From Methylomonas methanica MC09 (GTDB lineage: Bacteria > Pseudomonadota > Gammaproteobacteria > Methylococcales > Methylomonadaceae): a DNA stretch of 64,000 nucleotides. The DNA lies in assembly GCF_000214665.1 (NCBI RefSeq), contig NC_015572.1:992001-1056000 (forward strand), in the 5' to 3' direction. Below the pieces are notes generated by a model. That model was given only the letters and a program-made list of their open reading frames with translations. It was not told the DNA's origin and made no database searches. Each line of letters starts with the position of its first letter. Position 1 is the first letter of the stretch. Of the stretch, positions 1-9,375 are shown in pieces. The translations under genes and the position numbers were made by a program.

Positions 1-2
1 CG

Positions 3-3000
3 GACAACGTTGATAGAAACGATGCGCGGATATTGGTGGATGCCGGCGCCAAAATCGATGTATCGGGCGTTGATACCGCTACCAGAACCATGGAAAGCAA
101 TGTTGTCGACGTGGAGTTGCGTAATTTTCAGTTGGCGGACGCTCCGCTGCAAAAGAACGGGGTGCTGAAAGGGGAAACCATTAAAGTCGATATACGCGAA
201 GGCACGCCTTTGACCGATATGCAGCCCTACGTGGATGCGATACCTCAGAGTGTGGGAGAGCGGCTGTCTAATGGTGGCAGCATTGTGTTGAAGTCGGAAG
301 GTGATGTGATAGTGGAGGACGGCGCCGTGCTGGATATTTCCGGCGGTAAGGTGACTTTTCTGGACGGCATTATTCAAACCACCAAATTACTGGCCGGTGG
401 CCGCGTGATCGACATCAGTCAAGCCGATCCCCTGCAGACCTACGACGGCATCTATGGCCAAGTGAAGGTCAACTACAAAAAATGGGGGCAAACCTTTACG
501 TATAAAATCCAAGGCGGCGTATTCGGTCAAGGCCGCTTCGAGAAAGGTTATGTGGAAGGTAAGTCCGCCGGTACTCTGGATATTCGTGCCAACACCGTGG
601 TGTTCGACGGTGAACTGCGAGCCGATGTGGTAAATGGCCGCCTGCAACGCGAGCTGACGGATCTGGCCCGCGGCGGTATCCTGAACATAAATACCGGTTT
701 TACCGACAGCAATGTTCAGGACGTGATATTCGGCAATTCCCGGCCGGAAGCCTTCGATTATACGCTTGATAGCATCTTGACCCGGGACGGTAACGATGTG
801 CCGTTGGCTCTGGCGATGCAGGCTGGACAGTTGTTTGCGAGTGGTGTGGCCGAAGCCAATTTCGTAGGCAACGGCAAGGTCACCGTGGAGGCCGGCTCCA
901 CATTAAAGCTTACCGATGCCGGTAAATTGACGTTGACAGGTGGCCAAATCGATGTGCTTGGTAATATTCAAGGCAGCGGTGCCCATGTCGAACTAAATAC
1001 TCGGGACACCAATACTCAGGGTCTGGATGGCGATATTACCGTGGCTGACGGCGCGCAAATTCTGTTGCAAGGCCAATGGGTGAACGATTTTGCCAGGCAG
1101 GCCAATCTGGATGATAAAACTCTGATTATCAACGGCGGGATTTTCAGCGCCCGGATGGGTGGCGACAATGGCGGACAATTGAATCTGGCCAAAGGCAGCC
1201 GAGTTAATGTCAGCGGTGGCGCCTGGTTAAAAGCCGATGGAAGCTTACAGGCCGGTGATGCCGGTGAAATAAGTGTGGTAGCCGAACCCGACGTCGATAA
1301 TGTCGCAGCCAACGTATATCTAAACGGTGTGTTGGAAGCCTACGGAATCGACAAAGGTGGGAAGTTTACCGCCCGGGCCAATGGTGTGGCGATACGTCGT
1401 GAAGAAATTGTCAATACGGCGCCGGGCGTACAGCCTTTACAAATCAGTACCGGCTTTTTCGGACGCGGCGGTTTCGCCGAATTCGATATCAGTGCCAATA
1501 CAAACGGCTTAACCGTTGCCGAAGGCGCGACCATTAGTTTATCCCAGCAAAATCGTGTGCTGGGTAATGGTTTTTCAACCTATGGCAATGCCGACAGCAT
1601 AGAGGCAATATCGACGCTGACAGTATTGGAACCGTTATTACGCGCGCCAAGTTCTCTGACGCTACGTGCCGATCATTCTGCGGGCGCCAACCCTGACAGC
1701 CGTCTGCTTATCGAACGCGGTGCGGCGATAGTGGCCGACCAGCAAAGCGAGATTCGCTTGGTGTCCGATTCGTCGCTGGTCATGGATGGCAGCATTACCG
1801 CACAGGGTGGACTCGTCAGTATGAGTATCGTGCCGGATCAAAGCCCCATTGATCCCACGTACGTGGACAATCAAGGCATTTGGCTGGGTGAATCGGCAAT
1901 AGTCGACGTGTCGGGCGGAAGCGAAATTATGACCGACGGTTTGGGCCGCCGCTTTGGAGAAGTCTATGATGGCGGTAGGTTTATTGTGGATGCCAAACGC
2001 GGGTTTTTTGCCGCCAAAGACGGTTCGTCTATCAACGTATCCGGTACTCAGGACGTATTACATATTCCAACCGCGACCGTTCAAGGCGTAATGTATACGG
2101 CTCAAACGGTGGGTTCGCATGCCGGCACCGTGGATATCACTGCAGCTGAAGGCATATTTCTGGATGGGCAGATGTCGGCCAAAGGCGGTAACGCGGCGGG
2201 CACCGCAGGCGGTACCTTGCAATTGGTGCTGAATATCAATAACCGCGCCGATCCGAATATTGAAACCGGAACCCTGTTCCCAAGTGCCCCAAGCTCATTT
2301 GTCGTTACTCAGCATCATATGCCTACTTTGGGCGATAGCTTCAGTCAAGCCGGTGATGCGTTACCGGGTATTCTGGCCGGTACCGGCCATATTGCCGCGG
2401 ATCAGGTGGTGAATAGCGGTTTCGATTCCTTGAATTTGGCAACCGTGGGCTCGTACGTTACCGTCCAACAAGGCGGATCGGATAAAAAAGCGCAGGTCGG
2501 TAACGATGCCATTGTCTTCAAAGGCGACGTTGATTTGCAGCTGCGCAATGGACTGGCTTTGGATACATCAAATTTCGCCTGGGAACGCAACGACGCCGCC
2601 GACTCCGGTGTAGTGAATTTGGAAGCAACCCGGGCTACATTGGGTTCGGATACTTTCAGACAATCCTGGTTGGATACCGCCGGTGGCGATGGGCGATTGA
2701 CCGTGCAAGCCGATTTGATCGATTTGGTCGGTGGTGCGGCCACTCAAGGGTTCAATACGGTGCAGTTGGTATCGGAAGGGGATATTCGCCTGAAAGGTAT
2801 TCGTTTGGATAGCTTGGAGACCGATTTTGTCGGTGAATTTAAAACCTACTCTAAGCTCGAGTTGTCCGCCGACCAGGTTTACCCCACGTCGCTGACCGAC
2901 TTTACCCTGGCGGTATCCGGGGATGATGATGGCACTCTCACCGTGAACCCGGGCGGCGATACCAAACCGGTATTGTCGGCGCTGGGTAAAATGACGTTGC

Positions 3001-6000
3001 AAGCGCCCAATATCGTGCAAAACGGTACATTGAGGGCGCCGCAGGGCGAAATCGTGCTGGATGCGGTACAAGAGGTCAGCTTCGGTGCCGACAGTTTGAC
3101 CAGCGTATCGGCCGCCGGTACGTTAATTCCATTGGGTGAGACACAGGCAGGCCTGGAATGGCTGTTTCCGCTGGCCGGAACCGGTGTGAATTTAAATGTT
3201 AACGATGTCAACCTTCAGTTGTCTGAAAACAAGCGCTCAGTGATTATCCACTCGCCGGAGAAAAAAATTACCGTCGATGCCGATCGCATTACCCGTGAAG
3301 AAGGTGCAATCGTGGATTTGTCGGGCGGCGGCGATATGTTGTCGTTCGAATTTGTGCCGGGTGACGGCGGTTCACGGGATGTATTGGCGGGTAATGGCTC
3401 CTTCGCCATTTTGCCGGGTATCGGTAATTATGCGCCGTTCGATCAGAAGTTGTCGCCCGAGTCCGGCCTGAAAACCGGTGATAGCCTTTATCTGTCCGGC
3501 GTGGCGGGATTGGCTGCCGGAACCTACACTCTGCTACCAGCCCGCTACGCGTTGTTGCCCGGCGCGTTTTTGGTGACGCCGCTGGCAACAAGCAATGTGG
3601 TGGTGGGCGGCAACAGTAGTCGTGTGGATGGTACGCCTATCGTTAGTGGTTATCGTACTGTGGCGGGTACAGATATTCGGGATCAACGCTGGTCTGAGTA
3701 TGTTATAGAGCCGGGCAGTATCGCTAAAACCCGCAGCGAATATAATTTAAGACTGGCTTCCGAGTTTTTCGCCACCCAAGCGGCCAATAACGACAAAATT
3801 ACGCCCCGATTGGCACAGGATGCAGGGCAACTGGTTTTAAGCGCAGTTAGCGCGCTGAATTTGCCGACGGTCATCGCGGAAGTGACCGGTTTGGGGCGCG
3901 GTGGTTTGGTGGATATCGTGGCCGGCAATTTGGCGGTGGTAAGTGAAAAAACCGGTACGGCCGGCGTCGTGGAATTGTTAAGCAGCGATATTGATAAGTT
4001 CAAGGTCGATAGTTTAGCGTTTGGTGCAATACGTACGATCGACACCGACACCGGTCAGGTTGATTTGGATGTGCGCGCCAATACGGTTACGGTAGGTCGG
4101 GATACGCGGGTTGAAGCGCCGGAGTTGCTGATGGCGGCTACCGACAAGGTCGAAGTTAAGGAAAACGCCCGTGTGGTGACACGCGGCCGAGTCGCCGAAG
4201 GCACCAATCAAACGGTGCTCAATGTAGACGGTGACGGTGCCTTGCTGCGTGCCTCGAGCGGCAAGCAGGCGCAACTGATTCGTACCGACAGCCATGGCAG
4301 CAACGGCGACTTGTTAATCGCATCTGGAGCGCTGGTAGATGCAGGTACAGGTTCCCTGTTACTGGATGCCAGCCGTAAAAATAGTCTGCAAGGCGAGCTG
4401 GCGCTAGACGGCGGTTCGTTGAACCTGGGTGCGGAACAGATTAACTTGGGCGAAACGGACGGTTTGGTAAGCGGTTTATCCTTGGATAACCGCCAGCTCA
4501 GCGCTTTGAGGGTCGCGGAACTGGTGCTGACCAGCCGTGGGATGGTCAATTTATACGGACTACTGGCGCAAACCGATGAAAACGGGCAAGTGTTGACAGA
4601 TGATGGCGGCGTCCCGCTGGCGCTACAGTTCGGGGACTTGGTGATCGATGCCGACGGTTTGGCCGGTTTTAATAACGCCGGTAAAACGGCAACTTTGCAA
4701 GCCGATAGCGTGCGTTTTACAAATGGCGGCAGCTTAGATAGTGCCCAAGGCAACGGGTCGGGTAGCTTGCTGTTGAGTGCAGGCCGGTTGACTTTCGATA
4801 AAGGCCAATATGCCTTATCCGGTTTTGGCGATATGCAAATCAATGCCGCGCAAGGTGTGTTTGGCCTCGATGTTGCTGGCATCCAGGTAACTGGCGACCT
4901 CAGCCTTTCTACTCCGTTTGTCACCGCCTTTAACGGCGCAAGTACTACTTTGGACGCTACCGGTCACGCGTTGACGTTGGCAAGTCTGGAAGGTGCGGCC
5001 GCAATGGCAACCGGTATTGCCGGCACCTTACAGGTTGAGGCAGATAGTCTGGCCGTGGATACCGCCTTGCTCTACAAAGCCGGAGCCGTTGGATTAAGTT
5101 CGTTGCAGGGCGATTTAACGCTAGGTAATAATGCACGGGTCGATGTTTCCGGTGCGGTGGTTCAAGCAGGTCTCAGCCAAGCGCGCAATCTCGATGCGGG
5201 TCGTATTACATTGATGGCCATGCAACAGAATGTGGTGGCGGAAAACGGCAGTCAACTGTTGTTAAACGCGGTTAATGATAAAGCGAAGGCGGGGGTATTG
5301 ACGGCAAAAGCCGGTGGCGGTGAAGTGCTGTTTAATGGCACGCTTGCAGCCAACGGCGGAAGTAAATCGCAAGGCGGCCGTGCGGTAATCGATAGCGGCA
5401 GCTTGAGCGGCGGCTTCGATGCGCTGAACCAACCGTTGGCGGCTGGCGGCTTTTCCGGCGGCATCGATTTTCGATTGCGCAACGGCGATATCGTTTTGAG
5501 TGAGGGTCAAACCGTAGCTGCGCATGACATTAAACTGACGGCGGATAGCGGTGCGATTACTGTTGAAGGCATGTTGAATGCCAGCGATGTACAAGGCGGC
5601 AGCGTGGAGCTGAATGCCGAAGATAATTTGACGCTGGCGGCAACTGCAAACATCCTGGCAAATTCCACTGGCACTGATCAAGCTGGCGGCAAAGTACAAT
5701 TTGCGTCGTTGGATTTGCAAAGCGACGGTGCCGGCATCGCGATTATCGATGGTGCGCGAATTGACGTATTGGCCAACGGTGCCGGCGAAGAGGGGGGGGT
5801 CTCGTTACGCGCCGAGCGCCTCGGTAATGATATCGCGGTTAGTGCGATTGCGGACGGAACCATCAGCGGAGACAGTCGGGTCGACCTGGAAGCGGTGCGC
5901 GTTTATAACGACACCGTGATTACCGCTGCGGATCAAAACAGCTACGACAACGATAATCGTAGTTTCGTAAATAACTTAAATGACCGCTTTGGTGCCGATT

Positions 6001-9000
6001 ACGCACTGTTGACCGGTGTAGAAGTGCGTAGCAGTGGCGATTTGACGGTTGCCGATAGCTGGGATTTGTCCAGCTGGCGTTACGGTGCCGATAATCTACC
6101 GGGATCGTTGGTATTACGGGCAGGCGGCAATTTATTCGTGAATGCCGGGCTGAGCGACGGTTTCTCCTTTGGTATGCTGGACACCTTAACGAACGGTTCC
6201 TTTGGCGTCACGGATATGTTGCGAACTGATCAATCCTGGAGTTACAAACTGGTAGCTGGCGCGGATTTGAATAGCGCGGATAGCAGTGCTTTGAAACAGG
6301 CGCCTAGCTTATTGCAAGCGACCGCTGCCGGTGACTTTAAGCTGGCCGACGATACCAGCGTAAGAACCGGTACCGGCGATATCGAGGTGTTGGCAGCGCG
6401 AGATATCGTTTACGGTAATTCGGCGTCAACCATATATACTGCCGGCCGGGCCGACACAGTCAATCGTTACGGTTCGGGCGGCGAAGACCTGGCTATCTTT
6501 ATCTATGCCGAATTTGCAAAAGATGGCGGCGATATAAGCTTGAATGCCGGCAGAGACATTATCGCCCAACCTACCGATCAGTTGCTGAGCGATGCCTTGG
6601 TTAGAAACGGCAATTGGAGCCGGAACCAGGATCACGGCGGCGAGCGGCCGACTATCTGGGGCCTTGCAGTGGGTACGGCGGAGAACGGCATAGAGCCAAA
6701 GCAGCATAGACAGAGTTTGGCGGCATTCGGCGGCGGCGACATTAGCGTACGGGCCGGCGGTAAGGTCAGCGACGTGTCGGTGGTGATACCAACCTCCGGT
6801 AAGCAAGTCGGCGAAAAAACCAACCCTGCCGCTCCCGGTGACTTTAATTTCACTACCAATGTTAACCAAGTTCAGGGTGGCGGCAATTTAACGGTCGACG
6901 CCGGCGGCGATATTGAGGGTGGGGTATTTTATGTCGACGGCGGGCAAGCCGATTTGCGTACCGACGGTTCGTTGACCGCAGGCAATAATCAAGGCTTGAA
7001 CCCTATCCTGGCCTTGGGCGATGCGCAATTTACGGTAACCGCGGGTAAAGCCATTGCAGTGGAAGCAATTGTCGACCCTATGTTTGTTACATTGCCGGGT
7101 TCGGCGGATGTGGACAATCAAGGGCCTCAGGGGCCCAACCCGACAAATCGCTTTTTCCGGTACAGTGCAGATAGTGCGGTGGCGCTGACGGCGTTAACCG
7201 GCAATGTTTCGTTGACTAACGACCCGGCGCGGTTGAACCAAGCAACTAATTCAATGCTTGGCACTGATTGGAAGCTGATATTACCGGCAACATTTAGAGC
7301 GTACGCATTGAATGGCGATTTGACGCTGGAGAAGAGCTTTAGCATGCTTCCTGCACCGCAAGGCGGTTTGGAATTGTATGCAGAAGGTAATATTGGCGGC
7401 TTGGCAAGCGTATTGTTGAGCGACACCGAAGTGGCGGCCTTGCCGTCGGCACTGTTCCCCATACAAGACGGTGCCGTCACCGATGTCTTGAGCTTACTCG
7501 ATCCGACCCTGAAGGTTCAAAGCCATGCTCTCAATCCGGTACATGCCGATGACGAACAGCCGGTGCTGATTAGTACCGGCAGCGGCAGTATCGGCGGTGG
7601 CGGTAACAATTTTTTGAGTTTTACATTGGCGAAGGCCGCTGAAATTCGCGCCGGCAAGGATATATTCAATACTACATTCAAAATGCAAAATATCCGCCCG
7701 GATGACGTCAGTACGGTTTCCGCTGGTCGCGATATTCGCTTTACGCTCACTCGTAACCAGCAGACTGCCGCTATAAAATTGGGTGATCAACGGATTGAAG
7801 TAGCAGGTCCCGGCGATTTGGTGTTATTGGCCGGACGTAACATCGATATGGGTGCGTCCAACGGTATTCTTTCGGTGGGGGACTTGAATAACCCGGCATT
7901 GGCCGATCAGGGTGCCAATATCACGGCGTTGGCAAGTCTGGGCGACGGACGTATCGATGTTAATGCGTTTGCCGAGGGCGTATTAAAACAAACCGATGAG
8001 ACTAGTGGTCAACCCGTTACCGCTTACTTGCAGTACAGGGAGCGCTTTGTTCGGGAAGTCCGCAGCGTGACCGGTAACGATGCGTTGCCGGAAGCCGATG
8101 CAGATACAGTTTTTAACGCGTTAAATGCGGTTGACCGGGCCCGAGTGGAAGCCAAGTTGTTACCAAGCGTACAAAGCAGATTCTTGGCGATTGTTAAAGA
8201 GGCCGCCGTCGATTCGGCGAAAGCCCTGGCTAGCTTCAAAGCTGCGACACGCCCCGACGATAAGGTCACGTTAAAGGCGCAAGCCGATCAGGCGGAAATG
8301 AAGTTGTTAGCCGTAATCGAAACTCTGTTCCCTGGGACCACCTTGTTGGATGGTGTTGATGGCATAAGCGTCACTCCGGATGGCGGTGTGTCGTTACCCG
8401 AAGGCCGCAGTGCCGGTGACATTCTCGATGCGGTCAACGCGTCCGGACGGCAAAGGCCTGTGTTGGGTGGCTTGGCCTTGTTCATGAGTACCGCGCAAAC
8501 CCAGGACGGTGGCGATGTCAACGTATTTACACCCAATGGTGGTGTCAATGTGGGGTTGACTGTCGCCGATATAGGTTTGGATCCTAAGCCTGAGGCCGAA
8601 TCGTTGGGCTTGATTGCCAAAAAACAGGGCAATATCAATGTGTTGGTGCGTGACGACATTGAGGTGAATGTACAGCGTATTTATGCGGTGCAGGGGGATG
8701 TGCTTGCCGGATCTACGGAAGGAGACGTAGATGCGGGGCGTGCGGCAAAAACCGATTTGGCTTCTCCGTCTTTGAAAGTTAGCTCCGACCAGTCCGGACT
8801 GCCGTTGCTCGAAGTTGCGCCAGTGTTTGCCGGCGGCGGGATCAAAGCACCGGCGGGAATAGGTACGCTGTTCGCGCTACGGGGCACGATCAATGCCGGC
8901 GAGGCAGGGGTAGGGGCCAATGGATTGTTTTTCGCGACGCCGGTTCTGCAAAACGGCGACAACGTCGACGTGGGTAGCGGCGGGGGAGTTGGTGTGCCTG

Positions 9001-9173
9001 CGGCAAGTACAGGCAGTGTCGCAGCCGGTTTAAGCGGAGTTAGCAATGTCGCTGCTGCCGTGAGTAAATCTTTGGATGAATCGGCAAATATGGGCAAAGA
9101 TGTCTCAGATGGACTAAGTAAGGCAGCGGCATTAGGACTATTGAGTATCGATTTATTGGGTTTTGGCGAGTAA
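3..9173 (+). CDS. Filamentous haemagglutinin-like giant exoprotein (5' end outside window)
   Basis: The frame is open to the left edge of the window, so the N-terminus, where a signal peptide and two-partner-secretion (TPS) domain would sit, is not seen. More than 3,050 residues remain. They are Gly/Asp/Asn/Val-rich with endlessly repeated short motifs (DVSGG, AGGDI, GGNLTVDAGG), typical of a right-handed beta-helix surface adhesin. The last ~200 residues (GDVDAGRAAKT, then GTINAGEAGVGANG) resemble the C-terminal DUF3739 region of FHA-family proteins. There is an unusual helical stretch at about nt 8030-8330, and cysteine is almost absent. The expected role is a secreted, surface-attached adhesin or biofilm protein exported by a TpsB partner not present here. 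The gene is followed after 202 bp by a TonB/ExbBD operon. The family call is firm; function is inference. Confidence 0.9.
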   Translation, partial: DNVDRNDARILVDAGAKIDVSGVDTATRTMESNVVDVELRNFQLADAPLQKNGVLKGETIKVDIREGTPLTDMQPYVDAIPQSVGERLSNGGSIVLKSEGDVIVEDGAVLDISGGKVTFLDGIIQTTKLLAGGRVIDISQADPLQTYDGIYGQVKVNYKKWGQTFTYKIQGGVFGQGRFEKGYVEGKSAGTLDIRANTVVFDGELRADVVNGRLQRELTDLARGGILNINTGFTDSNVQDVIFGNSRPEAFDYTLDSILTRDGNDVPLALAMQAGQLFASGVAEANFVGNGKVTVEAGSTLKLTDAGKLTLTGGQIDVLGNIQGSGAHVELNTRDTNTQGLDGDITVADGAQILLQGQWVNDFARQANLDDKTLIINGGIFSARMGGDNGGQLNLAKGSRVNVSGGAWLKADGSLQAGDAGEISVVAEPDVDNVAANVYLNGVLEAYGIDKGGKFTARANGVAIRREEIVNTAPGVQPLQISTGFFGRGGFAEFDISANTNGLTVAEGATISLSQQNRVLGNGFSTYGNADSIEAISTLTVLEPLLRAPSSLTLRADHSAGANPDSRLLIERGAAIVADQQSEIRLVSDSSLVMDGSITAQGGLVSMSIVPDQSPIDPTYVDNQGIWLGESAIVDVSGGSEIMTDGLGRRFGEVYDGGRFIVDAKRGFFAAKDGSSINVSGTQDVLHIPTATVQGVMYTAQTVGSHAGTVDITAAEGIFLDGQMSAKGGNAAGTAGGTLQLVLNINNRADPNIETGTLFPSAPSSFVVTQHHMPTLGDSFSQAGDALPGILAGTGHIAADQVVNSGFDSLNLATVGSYVTVQQGGSDKKAQVGNDAIVFKGDVDLQLRNGLALDTSNFAWERNDAADSGVVNLEATRATLGSDTFRQSWLDTAGGDGRLTVQADLIDLVGGAATQGFNTVQLVSEGDIRLKGIRLDSLETDFVGEFKTYSKLELSADQVYPTSLTDFTLAVSGDDDGTLTVNPGGDTKPVLSALGKMTLQAPNIVQNGTLRAPQGEIVLDAVQEVSFGADSLTSVSAAGTLIPLGETQAGLEWLFPLAGTGVNLNVNDVNLQLSENKRSVIIHSPEKKITVDADRITREEGAIVDLSGGGDMLSFEFVPGDGGSRDVLAGNGSFAILPGIGNYAPFDQKLSPESGLKTGDSLYLSGVAGLAAGTYTLLPARYALLPGAFLVTPLATSNVVVGGNSSRVDGTPIVSGYRTVAGTDIRDQRWSEYVIEPGSIAKTRSEYNLRLASEFFATQAANNDKITPRLAQDAGQLVLSAVSALNLPTVIAEVTGLGRGGLVDIVAGNLAVVSEKTGTAGVVELLSSDIDKFKVDSLAFGAIRTIDTDTGQVDLDVRANTVTVGRDTRVEAPELLMAATDKVEVKENARVVTRGRVAEGTNQTVLNVDGDGALLRASSGKQAQLIRTDSHGSNGDLLIASGALVDAGTGSLLLDASRKNSLQGELALDGGSLNLGAEQINLGETDGLVSGLSLDNRQLSALRVAELVLTSRGMVNLYGLLAQTDENGQVLTDDGGVPLALQFGDLVIDADGLAGFNNAGKTATLQADSVRFTNGGSLDSAQGNGSGSLLLSAGRLTFDKGQYALSGFGDMQINAAQGVFGLDVAGIQVTGDLSLSTPFVTAFNGASTTLDATGHALTLASLEGAAAMATGIAGTLQVEADSLAVDTALLYKAGAVGLSSLQGDLTLGNNARVDVSGAVVQAGLSQARNLDAGRITLMAMQQNVVAENGSQLLLNAVNDKAKAGVLTAKAGGGEVLFNGTLAANGGSKSQGGRAVIDSGSLSGGFDALNQPLAAGGFSGGIDFRLRNGDIVLSEGQTVAAHDIKLTADSGAITVEGMLNASDVQGGSVELNAEDNLTLAATANILANSTGTDQAGGKVQFASLDLQSDGAGIAIIDGARIDVLANGAGEEGGVSLRAERLGNDIAVSAIADGTISGDSRVDLEAVRVYNDTVITAADQNSYDNDNRSFVNNLNDRFGADYALLTGVEVRSSGDLTVADSWDLSSWRYGADNLPGSLVLRAGGNLFVNAGLSDGFSFGMLDTLTNGSFGVTDMLRTDQSWSYKLVAGADLNSADSSALKQAPSLLQATAAGDFKLADDTSVRTGTGDIEVLAARDIVYGNSASTIYTAGRADTVNRYGSGGEDLAIFIYAEFAKDGGDISLNAGRDIIAQPTDQLLSDALVRNGNWSRNQDHGGERPTIWGLAVGTAENGIEPKQHRQSLAAFGGGDISVRAGGKVSDVSVVIPTSGKQVGEKTNPAAPGDFNFTTNVNQVQGGGNLTVDAGGDIEGGVFYVDGGQADLRTDGSLTAGNNQGLNPILALGDAQFTVTAGKAIAVEAIVDPMFVTLPGSADVDNQGPQGPNPTNRFFRYSADSAVALTALTGNVSLTNDPARLNQATNSMLGTDWKLILPATFRAYALNGDLTLEKSFSMLPAPQGGLELYAEGNIGGLASVLLSDTEVAALPSALFPIQDGAVTDVLSLLDPTLKVQSHALNPVHADDEQPVLISTGSGSIGGGGNNFLSFTLAKAAEIRAGKDIFNTTFKMQNIRPDDVSTVSAGRDIRFTLTRNQQTAAIKLGDQRIEVAGPGDLVLLAGRNIDMGASNGILSVGDLNNPALADQGANITALASLGDGRIDVNAFAEGVLKQTDETSGQPVTAYLQYRERFVREVRSVTGNDALPEADADTVFNALNAVDRARVEAKLLPSVQSRFLAIVKEAAVDSAKALASFKAATRPDDKVTLKAQADQAEMKLLAVIETLFPGTTLLDGVDGISVTPDGGVSLPEGRSAGDILDAVNASGRQRPVLGGLALFMSTAQTQDGGDVNVFTPNGGVNVGLTVADIGLDPKPEAESLGLIAKKQGNINVLVRDDIEVNVQRIYAVQGDVLAGSTEGDVDAGRAAKTDLASPSLKVSSDQSGLPLLEVAPVFAGGGIKAPAGIGTLFALRGTINAGEAGVGANGLFFATPVLQNGDNVDVGSGGGVGVPAASTGSVAAGLSGVSNVAAAVSKSLDESANMGKDVSDGLSKAAALGLLSIDLLGFGE

Positions 9174-9234
9174 GTAAAACGGTTAAACGCTTGAGGGTTT
9201 GGCCTTAAAATCCGGTGATCCCCACCTCACTTGA

Positions 9235-9262
9235 GGAGTACTAAACCTAGGTTTGGTACTCC
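9235..9262. promoter_or_regulatory. 28-bp imperfect palindrome between adhesin gene and ExbB operon
   Basis: The sequence GGAGTACTAAACC is mirrored by GGTTTGGTACTCC around a central CCTAGG, with one mismatched pair. It lies 61 bp after the adhesin stop and 113 bp before the next start. No T-run follows directly, so it is either a dyad operator for the downstream operon or a hairpin that attenuates read-through. It is seen only as sequence symmetry. Confidence 0.4.
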
Positions 9263-9375
9263 CCGCCTTTCTCGTTTGTTCTGTTTTAAGCTGAGTCAGA
9301 AAAAGCTTACTTATGTCATAAAATTGTAAAAAAATGCTGCCATAATTCGCGAAATGTATCGATTTGAGGTAAAAA

